Source of the DNA: AWTP1-13 sp963797005
GTDB taxonomy: Bacteria > Pseudomonadota > Alphaproteobacteria > Rhizobiales > Hyphomicrobiaceae
Direction: 5' to 3'
Assembly (NCBI GenBank): GCA_963797005.1
Contig: CAWCOF010000011.1
Span: 62,001 to 126,000, forward strand
DNA: 64,000 bases
The first letter of the stretch is position 1; the number at the start of each line of letters is the position of its first letter. This document shows, in pieces, positions 1-8,459 of the stretch. A program made the translations under genes and the position numbers. The notes beneath the pieces were generated by a model. It was not told the origin of the DNA, did no database searches, and saw only the letters and a list, made by a program, of their open reading frames with translations.

Positions 1-827
1 TCTCGCTCAACCCGAAGCTCAACAACATCGTCAAGGGATGGCGGACCGCGGCGCACGAGTGGATCGTCATGGCCGACAGCAACGTCGACATGCCGCCCGA
101 CTTCATCGAGCGGCTGCTCGCCGCCTGGCGCAAGGATGATACCGGCCTCGTCAGCGCGCCGCCCATCGGCTGCCGGCCGGGGACCGTTTGGGCCGAGCTG
201 GAGTGTGCCTTCCTCAACGCCTATCAGGCGCGCTGGCAGTACGCGGCCGACAGCGCCGGCATGGGCTTCGCACAAGGCAAGGTCATGCTCTGGCGGCGGA
301 GCGACCTGGAGAAGGCCGGCGGCATCCAGGCGCTGGGAGCCGAGCTTGCCGAGGACGCCGCGGCGACCAAAGTGGTGCGCGGCCTCGGCAAGCGCGTGCG
401 GCTCGCCGACGGCGCCTTCCCGCAGCCGCTGGGGGTCAGGAGCGCACTGCAGGTATGGAACCGCCAGCTGCGGTGGGCGCGCCTCAGGCGGTGCACCTTC
501 CCGCAATACTTCGCGCTGGAGCCCCTATCCGGCCTTCTGCTGCCGCTGCTGGCGGGCACGTTTGCCATAGAGGCACTGGAGGTGGACGGCGCCTGCCTTG
601 CCGCCGCCCTCATGGTGGCGATCTGGCTGGCGTCGGAGGCATGGCTCAACGCAGCCATGGGCTGGCACCTGACCTGGCGTTCGCCGTTCCTATGGCTACT
701 GCGCGAGATCGCCCTGCCGGTGATCTGGCTGCAGGCCTGGTTCAGCAGCAATTTGAGCTGGCGCGGCAGCGACTTGAGCCTCGAGAGCGGCGACGTCGGC
801 CTGGGCGCGGCCGGCGGCCGTCCCTGA
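1..827 (+). CDS. membrane glycosyltransferase (ceramide glucosyltransferase/HpnI-like), 3' part
   Basis: This is the C-terminal part of a gene that begins before the window; the frame is open from base 3. The first residues read NPKLNNIVKGW and then MADSN, a pattern seen in GT2/GT21 ceramide glucosyltransferases and the hopanoid enzyme HpnI, where the Asp lies near the nucleotide-sugar site. Further on is RQLRW, matching the (Q/R)xxRW acceptor motif of processive inverting transferases. Two to three hydrophobic segments follow, so the catalytic domain is probably membrane-tethered at the cytoplasmic face. Ceramide and hopanoid substrates cannot be told apart from this part alone. Transfer of a sugar to a lipid acceptor is inferred from the family. 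Confidence 0.8.
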   Translation, partial: SLNPKLNNIVKGWRTAAHEWIVMADSNVDMPPDFIERLLAAWRKDDTGLVSAPPIGCRPGTVWAELECAFLNAYQARWQYAADSAGMGFAQGKVMLWRRSDLEKAGGIQALGAELAEDAAATKVVRGLGKRVRLADGAFPQPLGVRSALQVWNRQLRWARLRRCTFPQYFALEPLSGLLLPLLAGTFAIEALEVDGACLAAALMVAIWLASEAWLNAAMGWHLTWRSPFLWLLREIALPVIWLQAWFSSNLSWRGSDLSLESGDVGLGAAGGRP

Positions 828-1297
828 TCGCGTGACCGACGCGGCAATGCAGGCACGCGCCCAGCGATGCGGGGCCTGACCGCACGCATTGCCGTGCGAT
901 TCCCTCAAGGCCACCCTTCTGCACCGAAGAACATCAAGCGCTTGCCCGACGAAAGGGCAGCAGTTGCCCAACATTCGCGCGGTTGGGAACCCGGCGGCTC
1001 ATCTCTGCGTTGCAATAGCCGTCAATTGCGGCCGCCGCGCAACACCTAGACTGGGACGCATGCTGCGAATCGCACCAAACTTCGATCCTTGCAACGTGTC
1101 GCACCCGCGCAGCTATGACGGGCACGGGCTTTGCAGTTTGGCGTTTGCAGATTGCAGTTTCTGCGATTGCAGTCCCTGCGATTGCACATCGTGCGTAAGC
1201 CGGAACGGCGAACAAGTACGCGTGTCGGCAGATCGGGACGGAAATTTGCTCAAGGGGAGGTGAAGCGAGGCACAAACACGATTGGACGAGGCACGGC
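828..1297. other. intergenic region with short GATTGCAG-type repeats
   Basis: No convincing coding frame on either strand. At about 1129-1193 the segment TTTGCAGATTGCAG and the unit TGCGATTGCA recur several times with small spacers, forming a degenerate direct-repeat tract. It may hold the promoter for the next gene, but no clear -35/-10 pair was found. Confidence 0.5.
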
Positions 1298-1630
1298 ATG
1301 TCGAAGAAATGGCTCTTGGCCGCCCTGCTTGCGGCAGCGACCCCTGCGGCAGCGCACGACTGGTACCCGTTGGAGTGCTGCCACGCCTTGGATTGTGCGC
1401 CCGCCGAGAAGGTCGAGATGCTGCAAGGCCCAGCCATGGCCAGCATGCTCGGGGCCGGCACCAGCACCCCAATCGGCTCGATGCTCGTCACCTCCAAGCA
1501 CGGCACCGTGATCGTGCCCGCCAACTTCCCCAGGCGCGAATCCAAGGACAGCCGCATGCACGTGTGCATGCGGCCCGGTGAAGGCGGCAATATGCGCCTG
1601 CTGTGCATCTTCATGCCGCCGGCCATGTGA
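1298..1630 (+). CDS. small Cys-rich exported protein of unknown function
   Basis: A 110-residue protein with an N-terminal signal peptide: two Lys after Met, a Leu/Ala hydrophobic core, and a likely cleavage after the AAA before HDW at about residue 19. The mature part opens HDWYPLECC with another Cys five residues later, and two more Cys lie near the C-terminus. The even spread suggests disulfides or metal binding in the periplasm. Similar short exported proteins with an HDWYP start are conserved in Hyphomicrobiales without known function. The ATG has only a weak ribosome binding site, but the signal peptide starts exactly there. Function unknown. Confidence 0.7.
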   Translation: MSKKWLLAALLAAATPAAAHDWYPLECCHALDCAPAEKVEMLQGPAMASMLGAGTSTPIGSMLVTSKHGTVIVPANFPRRESKDSRMHVCMRPGEGGNMRLLCIFMPPAM

Positions 1631-1824
1631 GGCCTCTGTCGCCGGGACAATTTCCAAGACTCTGATCTGCGAGCCTCGCCGCTCGGCGATATAGGCGCGT
1701 GCATCCCTATTCGGGATCGAGGTCTCTTGGCTCTTTTGATGCGCGCGGCAGGGGCACGGAAACGTTTCATTAACGAACGCATGAAAGGATTTGCTTAACC
1801 GAAACAACCCGCTCCACCTTGCTC

Positions 1825-2325
1825 ATGCCCCCCGTCCTCGACGACGGCGCACTGCGCCTCACCTCCAGCCTCAGCGAGGCCCGCAACGACACCGGCCGCA
1901 TCGCTTTCTGCGGCCCCATCGTGCTCTCCGCCATCACCGGCTACTCGGTCAGCAAGGTGGAGACCGAGATTCGCGCCTTCCGCGACCTGGCCGCCGGCAC
2001 GTCCATCGTGAAGGGTACCAGCACGGAGGAGGTGGCCGCCGCACTCGCCCACTTCGGCTACAGCATGGAGCTGAAAGAGAGCTACATGAGCCGGCCACGC
2101 AAGGAGCGCCCAACGCTGTGGAGCTGGATGCAGAAGCCGCGCAACGCCTGGGTGCACTACGTGCTGGCGATCCACAAGGGCAAGGAAGGCCACTGGGTGC
2201 TGATCAAGGGCGTCAAGCTCTGCGACACCTACTCGGAAGGACGCTGGCAGTTCGTATGCGACGGCCCGCACCGCGGCGCGCGCATCATGGAGATTTTCGA
2301 GGTGCGGCGGATGCTGGAGGTGTAA
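1825..2325 (+). CDS. hypothetical protein with C39-like cysteine peptidase signature
   Basis: A 166-residue protein from the ATG; a TTG two codons earlier is possible. Visible motifs are FCGP (Cys29) followed by an Ala/Leu helix with SAITG, then GHWVLIKG (His123) and CDT (Asp134) near the C-terminus. This Cys-Gly-Pro...His-Trp...Asp order is that of papain-like C39/C70-type peptidases and of small phage or plasmid papain-fold proteins. There is no signal peptide or transmembrane segment, so it is probably cytoplasmic. It stands alone and converges with scpB. In related genomes tatABC often lies beside scpB, and that is not the case here. Peptidase activity is inferred and not certain. Confidence 0.65.
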   Translation: MPPVLDDGALRLTSSLSEARNDTGRIAFCGPIVLSAITGYSVSKVETEIRAFRDLAAGTSIVKGTSTEEVAAALAHFGYSMELKESYMSRPRKERPTLWSWMQKPRNAWVHYVLAIHKGKEGHWVLIKGVKLCDTYSEGRWQFVCDGPHRGARIMEIFEVRRMLEV

Positions 2326-2422
2326 CCTTCGCACCCAGGATTGCCGCCTCAGCTTGCACTCCGCGGCAGTGACGCTGGGCGAGCGTGCGCACCACCACGG
2401 CTTCTGTGCGTGCAGCCGCGAG

Positions 2423-3235
2423 CTACTCGTCCTCACCGCTCTCCAGCGGCGGCAGCGGCTCTTGCGGCTCATCGCCCATCTCGAGCGGCAGCTCGTCGGG
2501 CATCAGCGCCGCGGTGTCCGTCGGCTCCGGCACGGTGAAATCGGGCGGCAGATTGCTGTCGAGCAGGCCCGATCCCTTGAGCTCGGCGAGCCCCGGCAGG
2601 TCCTTGATCGTGTCGAGCCCGAAGTGCTCGAGGAACTGGTCGGTCGTGCCGTAGGTGATCGGCCGGCCCGGCGCCCGCCTCCGCCCGCGCAGGCGCACCC
2701 ATCCGATCTCCATCAGCACGTCGATGGTGCCGGCCGAGACCACCACGCCGCGGATCTCCTCGATCTCGGCGCGGGTCACGGGCTGGTGGTAGGCGATGAT
2801 GGCCAGCGTCTCCATCGCCGCCTTCGACAGCCGCCGCTGCTCGGTGGCGTGCTTCTCGAGCAGATAGGACAGGTCGTCAGCGGTTCGGAACGCCCACTTG
2901 CCGGCGATCTTCACCAGGTTGATGCCGCGGCTGGCGTAGAAACCCTTGAGCTCCTCGAGCAACGCCGGGACGTCGTCGCCGGATTTCAGATGCGTCGCCA
3001 GATAGTGCTCGGCCAGCGGCTCGGACGCGGCAAACAGCAGCGCCTCCAGGATGCGCAGCTGCTCGCGCCGGTCGGCCGAGGGCAGTTGCGCCACGTTGGC
3101 CGGCAGCCCCCGCCAGCCCTCATGCGCCATCGCCTCGCCGACCTCGATGCCCGCATCGGCGGCTTCGGCGTCGGCCCGGGCCTCGTCCTCCGCCTCGGGC
3201 CTGTGCGGCACCAGCGAGAGTTTCGGCGGAACCAT
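2423..3235 (-). CDS. scpB: segregation and condensation protein B
   Basis: ScpB is the winged-helix kleisin-associated subunit that, with ScpA, forms the non-SMC part of the Smc condensin used for chromosome compaction and partition. The 270-residue product has the family core (LRILEALLFAASEPL, SKAAMETLAIIAYHQPVTRAEIEEI as scattered blocks, and YGTTDQFLEHFGL). The C-terminal tail is acidic and Pro-rich, typical of alphaproteobacterial ScpB. It lies about 50 bases downstream of scpA on the same strand and is probably co-transcribed. The N-terminal 50 residues are poorly conserved, so a later start is possible. Confidence 0.95.
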   Translation of the reverse strand: MVPPKLSLVPHRPEAEDEARADAEAADAGIEVGEAMAHEGWRGLPANVAQLPSADRREQLRILEALLFAASEPLAEHYLATHLKSGDDVPALLEELKGFYASRGINLVKIAGKWAFRTADDLSYLLEKHATEQRRLSKAAMETLAIIAYHQPVTRAEIEEIRGVVVSAGTIDVLMEIGWVRLRGRRRAPGRPITYGTTDQFLEHFGLDTIKDLPGLAELKGSGLLDSNLPPDFTVPEPTDTAALMPDELPLEMGDEPQEPLPPLESGEDE

Positions 3236-3284
3236 TCCTGTCCCCTTTTTCTTCTTGTGCAGTTTTCCGCTCCACTCACGCCAC

Positions 3285-4127
3285 TCAGCTCACGCGCTGC
3301 CACTCGGCACCGCCCTCGCGCTTGCGCATATAGATAGGGGCGAAGGGCTTTTCCTGCGAGAGCTCCACCCGGCCTTCGCGCGCCATCTCCAGCATGGCGC
3401 CGAACGAGCTGGCAGTCGCCGTGCGCACCACGTCGGGCGCCGTCACGTATTGCTGCAGGTACTTGTCGAGCTGCACCCATTCCACAGAGGTGCCGACCAG
3501 CACCTCCAGGCGCTCGCGCGCCTCCTTGATGGACCACACCGTGCGGCGCGGCACGACGTGAACCCGCTTGATCGTGCGGCGGCGCTGCTCGGCGTAGGCC
3601 TTGAGGAGATCGTAGATGGCAGCCGTATACTGCCGGACGCGGATCGTGCGCACACCCTCCGGCATGCCGCGCCCGAACACATCGCGGCCGAGCCGCTTGC
3701 GGGTCATCAGCTTGGCCGCCGCACTACGCATCGCCTCCAGCCGCCGGAGGCGGAAGGCCAACCGGGCGGCGAGCTCCTCGCCCGTCGGCTGGTCCTCGGT
3801 GCCGGCCTCGCGCGGCAGCAGAAGGCGTGACTTGAGATAGGCAAGCCACGCCGCCATCACCAGGTAGTCCGCGGCCAGCTCCAGGCGCAGCTTGCGCGCC
3901 TCGACGATGAACTCGAGATACTGATCGGCCAATGCCAGCACGGAAATCTTGGCGAGATCGACCTTCTGCGTGCGTGCGAGCGCCAGCAGGACGTCGAGCG
4001 GGCCTTCGAAACCATCCAGGCTCACGACCAGCGCGTTTTCGGCCTCGATCGCGTCCTCGGCGGCTTCCCACGCCTCGAACTCCGGCTCCGCCGGGGGCTC
4101 GGACGCAGGGGTCTGCGTTGCGTTCAT
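3285..4127 (-). CDS. scpA: segregation and condensation protein A (kleisin)
   Basis: ScpA bridges the Smc head domains. The 280-residue product has the diagnostic N-terminal block FEGPLDVLLALARTQKVDL, the LEFIVEARKLRLELAADYL helix and the AWLAYLKSRLLLP segment. The C-terminal winged helix ends shortly before the stop. A charged N-terminal extension of about 40 residues (Glu/Ala-rich) precedes the kleisin domain. It sits between nagZ and scpB, a conserved alphaproteobacterial order. Confidence 0.95.
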   Translation of the reverse strand: MNATQTPASEPPAEPEFEAWEAAEDAIEAENALVVSLDGFEGPLDVLLALARTQKVDLAKISVLALADQYLEFIVEARKLRLELAADYLVMAAWLAYLKSRLLLPREAGTEDQPTGEELAARLAFRLRRLEAMRSAAAKLMTRKRLGRDVFGRGMPEGVRTIRVRQYTAAIYDLLKAYAEQRRRTIKRVHVVPRRTVWSIKEARERLEVLVGTSVEWVQLDKYLQQYVTAPDVVRTATASSFGAMLEMAREGRVELSQEKPFAPIYMRKREGGAEWQRVS

Positions 4128-4197
4128 GCTGGCATCCGCGATGCGCGCTCCTGCGCGGTGGAAAAGCTGTGAATCAGCGGCTGCAAGCTACACTGAT

Positions 4198-5250
4198 TCA
4201 GACAAGAACGCGCAAAGCCTCCGCCAGGCCGGCTTCGGCTTCGCTCACGTCGAACGGTTGCTGTTGCCCGAATACGGCACACGCGCGCCGGTAGCGCGCA
4301 AGCGCAGCACCGTCAAGCTGGGGCACCGCGGCAGCGACGGACTCGGTTTCCGAAAGATTGCCGCTGCAAAGCAGGGCGAGATCGCTGCCCGCGGCAATCA
4401 CCGCGGCGGCACGCTCCGCGATGCTGCCCGACAGCGCCTTCATATTGAGATCGTCGCTCATCAGCAGCCCGTCGAAGCCGATCGAACCGCGGATGATCTC
4501 GCGTGTCACGCGGGGCGAAATGCTCGCTGCTCGGTCCGCGTCGATGGCGCTGAACACGACATGGGCCGTCATGGCGGCCGGCAGGTCGCTCAGCGCGCGG
4601 AAGGGCGCGAAATCCGTCATCTCCAGCTCGTCCCGGCCGGCGCCGACCACAGGCAGGTCCTCGTGGCTGTCTGCGGTCGCGCGGCCATGCCCCGGCACGT
4701 GCTTGACCACCGGCAGCACGCCCCCGGCCAGGAAGCCCTCTGCCACCGCGCGCCCGAGCGCCGTCACTTGCGCCGGGTCGCTTCCATAGGCCCGGTCTCC
4801 GATGATGTCGTGGCTGCCGGCGACCGGTACGTCGAGCACCGGCGTGCAGTTCGTATTGATGCCGAGCACACGCAAGTCCGCCGCCGTCAGCCGGGCTGCG
4901 AGGCACGCCGCGTTGAGGGCTGCCGTCGGGTCTTGCGCGTAGATCGCCCCGTAGGCCGCGGCCGGCGGCAACTCACGCCAGTGGGGAGGCCTGAGCCGTC
5001 GCACGCGCCCACCCTCCTGGTCGATCAGCACGAGGACATCGTCGGCGCCGATCGCCGCCTTGGCGTCCTGGACGAGGCGCTCCACCTGCCCCGGATCGGC
5101 GATGTTGCGTGCGAACAGGATCACGCCGCAGGGGCGCGCCTGCCGCAGCACGGATTTTTCGCGCGGCGTGAGATGGAGACCGGCAAGCGCCGTTATGAAA
5201 GCTGAAAGCACAGGCGGAGGACTCCGCTCAAACGCGGTCGAGACCGCCAC
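4198..5250 (-). CDS. nagZ: beta-N-acetylhexosaminidase (peptidoglycan recycling)
   Basis: NagZ (GH3, EC 3.2.1.52) removes GlcNAc from GlcNAc-1,6-anhydroMurNAc peptides in the cytoplasm during cell-wall recycling. The 350-residue product carries the GH3 substrate loop KHVPGHG followed by DSHEDLP (catalytic His/Asp dyad), IDQEGGRV near residue 80, and MSDDLNMKAL containing the nucleophile Asp. The chosen start is GTG at 5250, about 40 bases after the SPOR gene stop. The argS-SPOR-nagZ-scpAB order supports the call. Confidence 0.95.
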   Translation of the reverse strand: MAVSTAFERSPPPVLSAFITALAGLHLTPREKSVLRQARPCGVILFARNIADPGQVERLVQDAKAAIGADDVLVLIDQEGGRVRRLRPPHWRELPPAAAYGAIYAQDPTAALNAACLAARLTAADLRVLGINTNCTPVLDVPVAGSHDIIGDRAYGSDPAQVTALGRAVAEGFLAGGVLPVVKHVPGHGRATADSHEDLPVVGAGRDELEMTDFAPFRALSDLPAAMTAHVVFSAIDADRAASISPRVTREIIRGSIGFDGLLMSDDLNMKALSGSIAERAAAVIAAGSDLALLCSGNLSETESVAAAVPQLDGAALARYRRACAVFGQQQPFDVSEAEAGLAEALRVLV

Positions 5251-5289
5251 AGCGGCCGACCACCCATGCTGGCTGCCGACGCGCCCCCG

Positions 5290-6613
5290 TCAGTAGGCCA
5301 TCACCCAGCAGCCCTGATAGCCAACCGACTTGAGCTGGTGACAGACGCCGGAGGCGGCATCGCGCGAGCCCGGCGGCCCGACAACGAGCCGATACATGGT
5401 GCCCAGTCCGCGCGCGCTGAGATCGGCCTCCCGCACGTCGGGAGTGCGGCTGAGCAGCACCTCCCCGTACTTCTGCTGCATGTCGGCAAACACCTTGAGC
5501 GCATCCATCCGCGACTTCTGCGACGACAGCACGGCGACGTAGCCGCTCGCTCGCAGTCGTCTGGGGGGCTGCCGGTGCCGGCCTCGCCAAGGCCACCTTG
5601 GCCGGTGCGGCCCGCGCCGTCTGCCTGGGCGGCTGGGGCGCTTCCTCCTGGGGCTCTGGTGATCGTGCCACCACCTTCACCGGCGGCGGCCGCACGACGA
5701 CCCGCGCGGGCGGCGGCTGGACGGAAGCCTGCGGCGGCGCCGACGGAGAAGGTGCTGCTCGCACTGCACCCGGCGGCGGCTGCGGGCCGAGGTTGTCGAT
5801 CATCAGGCCGGGAACCGTAACCGATGCGGAAGGTGCCACTGCTATGCCTGTCGGGCCTTGCTCCCCGGGCTTGATATCGATCACCTTCACCTTGCGCGGC
5901 GCGTCCCGGTCCTCGCCGGCGCGATCCTGCGCATCCGAGGCCTGCCTGCCGTTCGGATCGTTGAGGCGATTGAGAAGCTTCTTGTCCGTGTGCGCGAACT
6001 CCTTGCCGCCGGGCGTCGTCGGCTTGACCTTGCTGGGGCCGAGGTCCGCCGTCTTGATGACCTGCGGGCGGCCGCCCTTGCCGAGAATGAAGGTCTTGTA
6101 GGTGTAGGCGAGCCCGCCCCCGAGGCCGATGGCGCCCACCAGGGCAGCCACGATCATCAACGCCCTGCGGCCGCTGCGGGGCTCCTCCTCATCGTCCTCG
6201 ATCATATCGTCGAAGTCGGGATCGGCATCGCCATAGCCATGCGAGCCATGCTGAGGGTATTGCGATGGCGGCGCCGGGGCGTAGCCCTGCTGGTCGGCCG
6301 GCATGTAGCTGCCCAGATCGTAGCCGCGGGGATCAGCCAATCGCGGGTCGAGCCCGCGCGGATCGGGCTGCTGCGGACCCCACTCTTGGGGCGGCGGATA
6401 GGGAACCGGCGGCGCGGGCTGGAAGTGACCGAACGGCGGTTGCGCCGGTGCCTGCTCGGCTGGCGGGAAATAGTAGCCTTGCCCAGGCGGCGGCTGCTGA
6501 TAGCCATAGCCCTGCGGTTGCTGCGGAGCGGGCTGCGCGTTGAAGGGCTCTTGCTCGGCCGGATGTCTCCACGGAGGTTGCCCCCCTTGCCCGATCGGAT
6601 TGTTCCGAGACAT
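5290..6613 (-). CDS. SPOR-domain cell-envelope protein, broken by a 1-base shift
   Basis: The N-terminal frame (from 6613) gives a Pro/Gln-rich cytoplasmic region with PPPGQGYYF-type repeats, an acidic stretch (DDMIEDDEEE), a transmembrane helix near residues 150-170 and a long Pro/Ala-rich periplasmic linker. The C-terminal SPOR domain (GYVAVLSSQKSRMDAL to CWVMAY, stop at 5290) lies in another frame. Reading switches at a run of six G at 5563-5568 (C on the coding strand): with five, linker and SPOR domain join as PRRLRASGYVAVLSS. SPOR domains bind denuded peptidoglycan glycan strands at division sites. The shift is either a sequencing error or a recent lesion; the unshifted frame ends in non-SPOR sequence. 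Same strand as nagZ. Confidence 0.85.
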
Positions 6614-6663
6614 GCCGGAATCCCTCCCCTCGTTGCCCCGCCTGCGATCCTCGAATCAGAACT

Positions 6664-8421
6664 CTACCGCATCTCGTCCGGCGCATGTACGCCGAGAATC
6701 CCCAAGCCGGAGGCCAGGACCTGCGCCGTGGCTCGGACCAGTGCTAGGCGCGAAGCGGTAAGTCTCCCGTCATCAGGCCGGATAACTCGCAAATGTGGCA
6801 ATTCATTGCCTGCCGTCCATTGGGCATGAAAAATTGAAGCTAATTCATAGAGATAGAAGGCGAGCCTATGCGGCTCGTGCGCCTTAGCAGCGCCCTCGAT
6901 CAGCACCGGGAAGGAAGCAAGCTTCCTGATGAGATCGATCTCGCCGGCATCCTCTAGCAAGGAAAGGTCGGCGCCGAGAATGTCCGCGGACCCCTCGTGC
7001 AAACTGGGGAAAACCTCCCTTGCGTTGCGGAACACCGACTTCGCGCGGGCGTGGGCGTACTGCACGTAGAAGACCGGGTTCTCCTTGGATTGCTCCACCA
7101 CCTTGGCCAGGTCGAAGTCCAGCGGCGCATCGTTCTTGCGGTAGAGCATCATATAGCGGACCGGATCGGGCCCGACCTCGTCGACCACCTCGTGCAGCGT
7201 CACGAACGTGCCGGCGCGCTTCGACATCCGCACCGGCTCTCCCGCCCGATAGAGCTTCACGAGCTGGCATACCTTGATGTCGAGGTCGGCCTTGCCGTCC
7301 GAAAGCGCCGCCACCGTCGCCTTGACGCGGGCGAGATAGCCGGCGTGGTCGGCGCCGAACACGTTGATCAGATGCTTGAAGCCGCGCGTCAGCTTGTTGT
7401 GGTGATAGGCCATGTCGGAGGCGAAGTAGGTGTAGCTGCCGTCCGATTTCATGAGGGCGCGGTCGGTGTCGTCGCCGAAGGCGGTCGACTTGAAGAGCGT
7501 CTGCTCGCGGTCTTCCCAATCGCCGTCGTCGTGGCCCTTGGGCTTCTCCAGGCGCCCCTGGAACACCAGGCCCTTGCGGCGCAGCTCCTCGATCGTCTCG
7601 GCCACCTCGTCCTTGCCCTGGGTCAGCGAGCGCTCCGAGAAGAACGTCTCGTGGCGGATGTTGAGCGCGGCCAGGTCCTCCTTGATCGTCTCCAGCATGG
7701 CGGCGATCGCGCTTTCGCGCACCAGCGGCAGCCAGCGCTCCTCGGTGAAGTTGAGGAGGGTAGGTCCATGCTCCTTGGCAAGCGCCTCGCCGACGGGTTT
7801 GAGATAGTCGCCGGGATAGAGGCCCGCGGGGATCTCGCCGATGTCCTCGCCCAGCGCCTCGCGGTAGCGCAGATAGGCCGACCGCGCGAGCGCATCGACC
7901 TGGGCGCCGGCGTCGTTGACGTAGTACTCGCGCGTCACCTCGTAGCCGACGAACGCCAGCAGGTTCGCCAGCGCGTCCCCGAACACCGCGCCGCGGCAAT
8001 GGCCGACGTGCATCGGACCCGTTGGGTTTGCCGACACGTATTCGACATTCAGAGGCTCGCCGTGACCGAGATCGGCGCGGCCGTACGTGGCCCCCTCCTT
8101 GAGGATCGCCGCGACCACGCCCCGCCAGAACGCCGGCGTAAAGCGCATGTTGAGGAAGCCCGGCCCGGCCACCTCCACCGCCGCCATGTCGGCCGTACCG
8201 CGCAGCTTCTCGGCCAGCTTGTCGGCGATATCGCGCGGCTTCATCTTCGCCGCCTTCGCCAGCACGAGCGCGGCGTTGCAGGCGAGGTCGCCATGCGCCG
8301 CATCGCGCGGCGGCGATACCTCGATATTGTCGAAGCCGAGGCCGGCCGGCAGCGTGCCGGAGCCCTGCAGGGCCTCGAGCGCGGCAAGGATGCGGCTGTG
8401 CACGAGCGCGTAGACGTTCAT
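6664..8421 (-). CDS. argS: arginyl-tRNA synthetase
   Basis: Class I arginyl-tRNA synthetase (EC 6.1.1.19), 585 residues, normal length. The HIGH-type motif is NPTGPMHVGHCRGA and the KMSKS-equivalent is VRMSKRAGTFVTL; the N-terminal Add-1 tRNA-binding domain and the C-terminal anticodon-binding helices (ASIFHAQWTAGNELP) are both present. The last 60 codons (about 6770-6860) are clearly AT-richer than the rest. It lies between dgt and the SPOR gene on the same strand. Confidence 0.97.
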   Translation of the reverse strand: MNVYALVHSRILAALEALQGSGTLPAGLGFDNIEVSPPRDAAHGDLACNAALVLAKAAKMKPRDIADKLAEKLRGTADMAAVEVAGPGFLNMRFTPAFWRGVVAAILKEGATYGRADLGHGEPLNVEYVSANPTGPMHVGHCRGAVFGDALANLLAFVGYEVTREYYVNDAGAQVDALARSAYLRYREALGEDIGEIPAGLYPGDYLKPVGEALAKEHGPTLLNFTEERWLPLVRESAIAAMLETIKEDLAALNIRHETFFSERSLTQGKDEVAETIEELRRKGLVFQGRLEKPKGHDDGDWEDREQTLFKSTAFGDDTDRALMKSDGSYTYFASDMAYHHNKLTRGFKHLINVFGADHAGYLARVKATVAALSDGKADLDIKVCQLVKLYRAGEPVRMSKRAGTFVTLHEVVDEVGPDPVRYMMLYRKNDAPLDFDLAKVVEQSKENPVFYVQYAHARAKSVFRNAREVFPSLHEGSADILGADLSLLEDAGEIDLIRKLASFPVLIEGAAKAHEPHRLAFYLYELASIFHAQWTAGNELPHLRVIRPDDGRLTASRLALVRATAQVLASGLGILGVHAPDEMR

Positions 8422-8459
8422 GTCGCCAGTCCTGACGTGGGTTTGCGGCGCGGCCGGGG

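Noticed and set aside
1129..1193. Short GATTGCAG repeats considered as a CRISPR-like array
   Set aside because: Units are too short, uneven and without spacers of constant length.
934..1782. Long open frame on the minus strand over the small exported protein
   Set aside because: Composition is that of an antisense shadow; the plus-strand protein has a signal peptide and ordered motifs.
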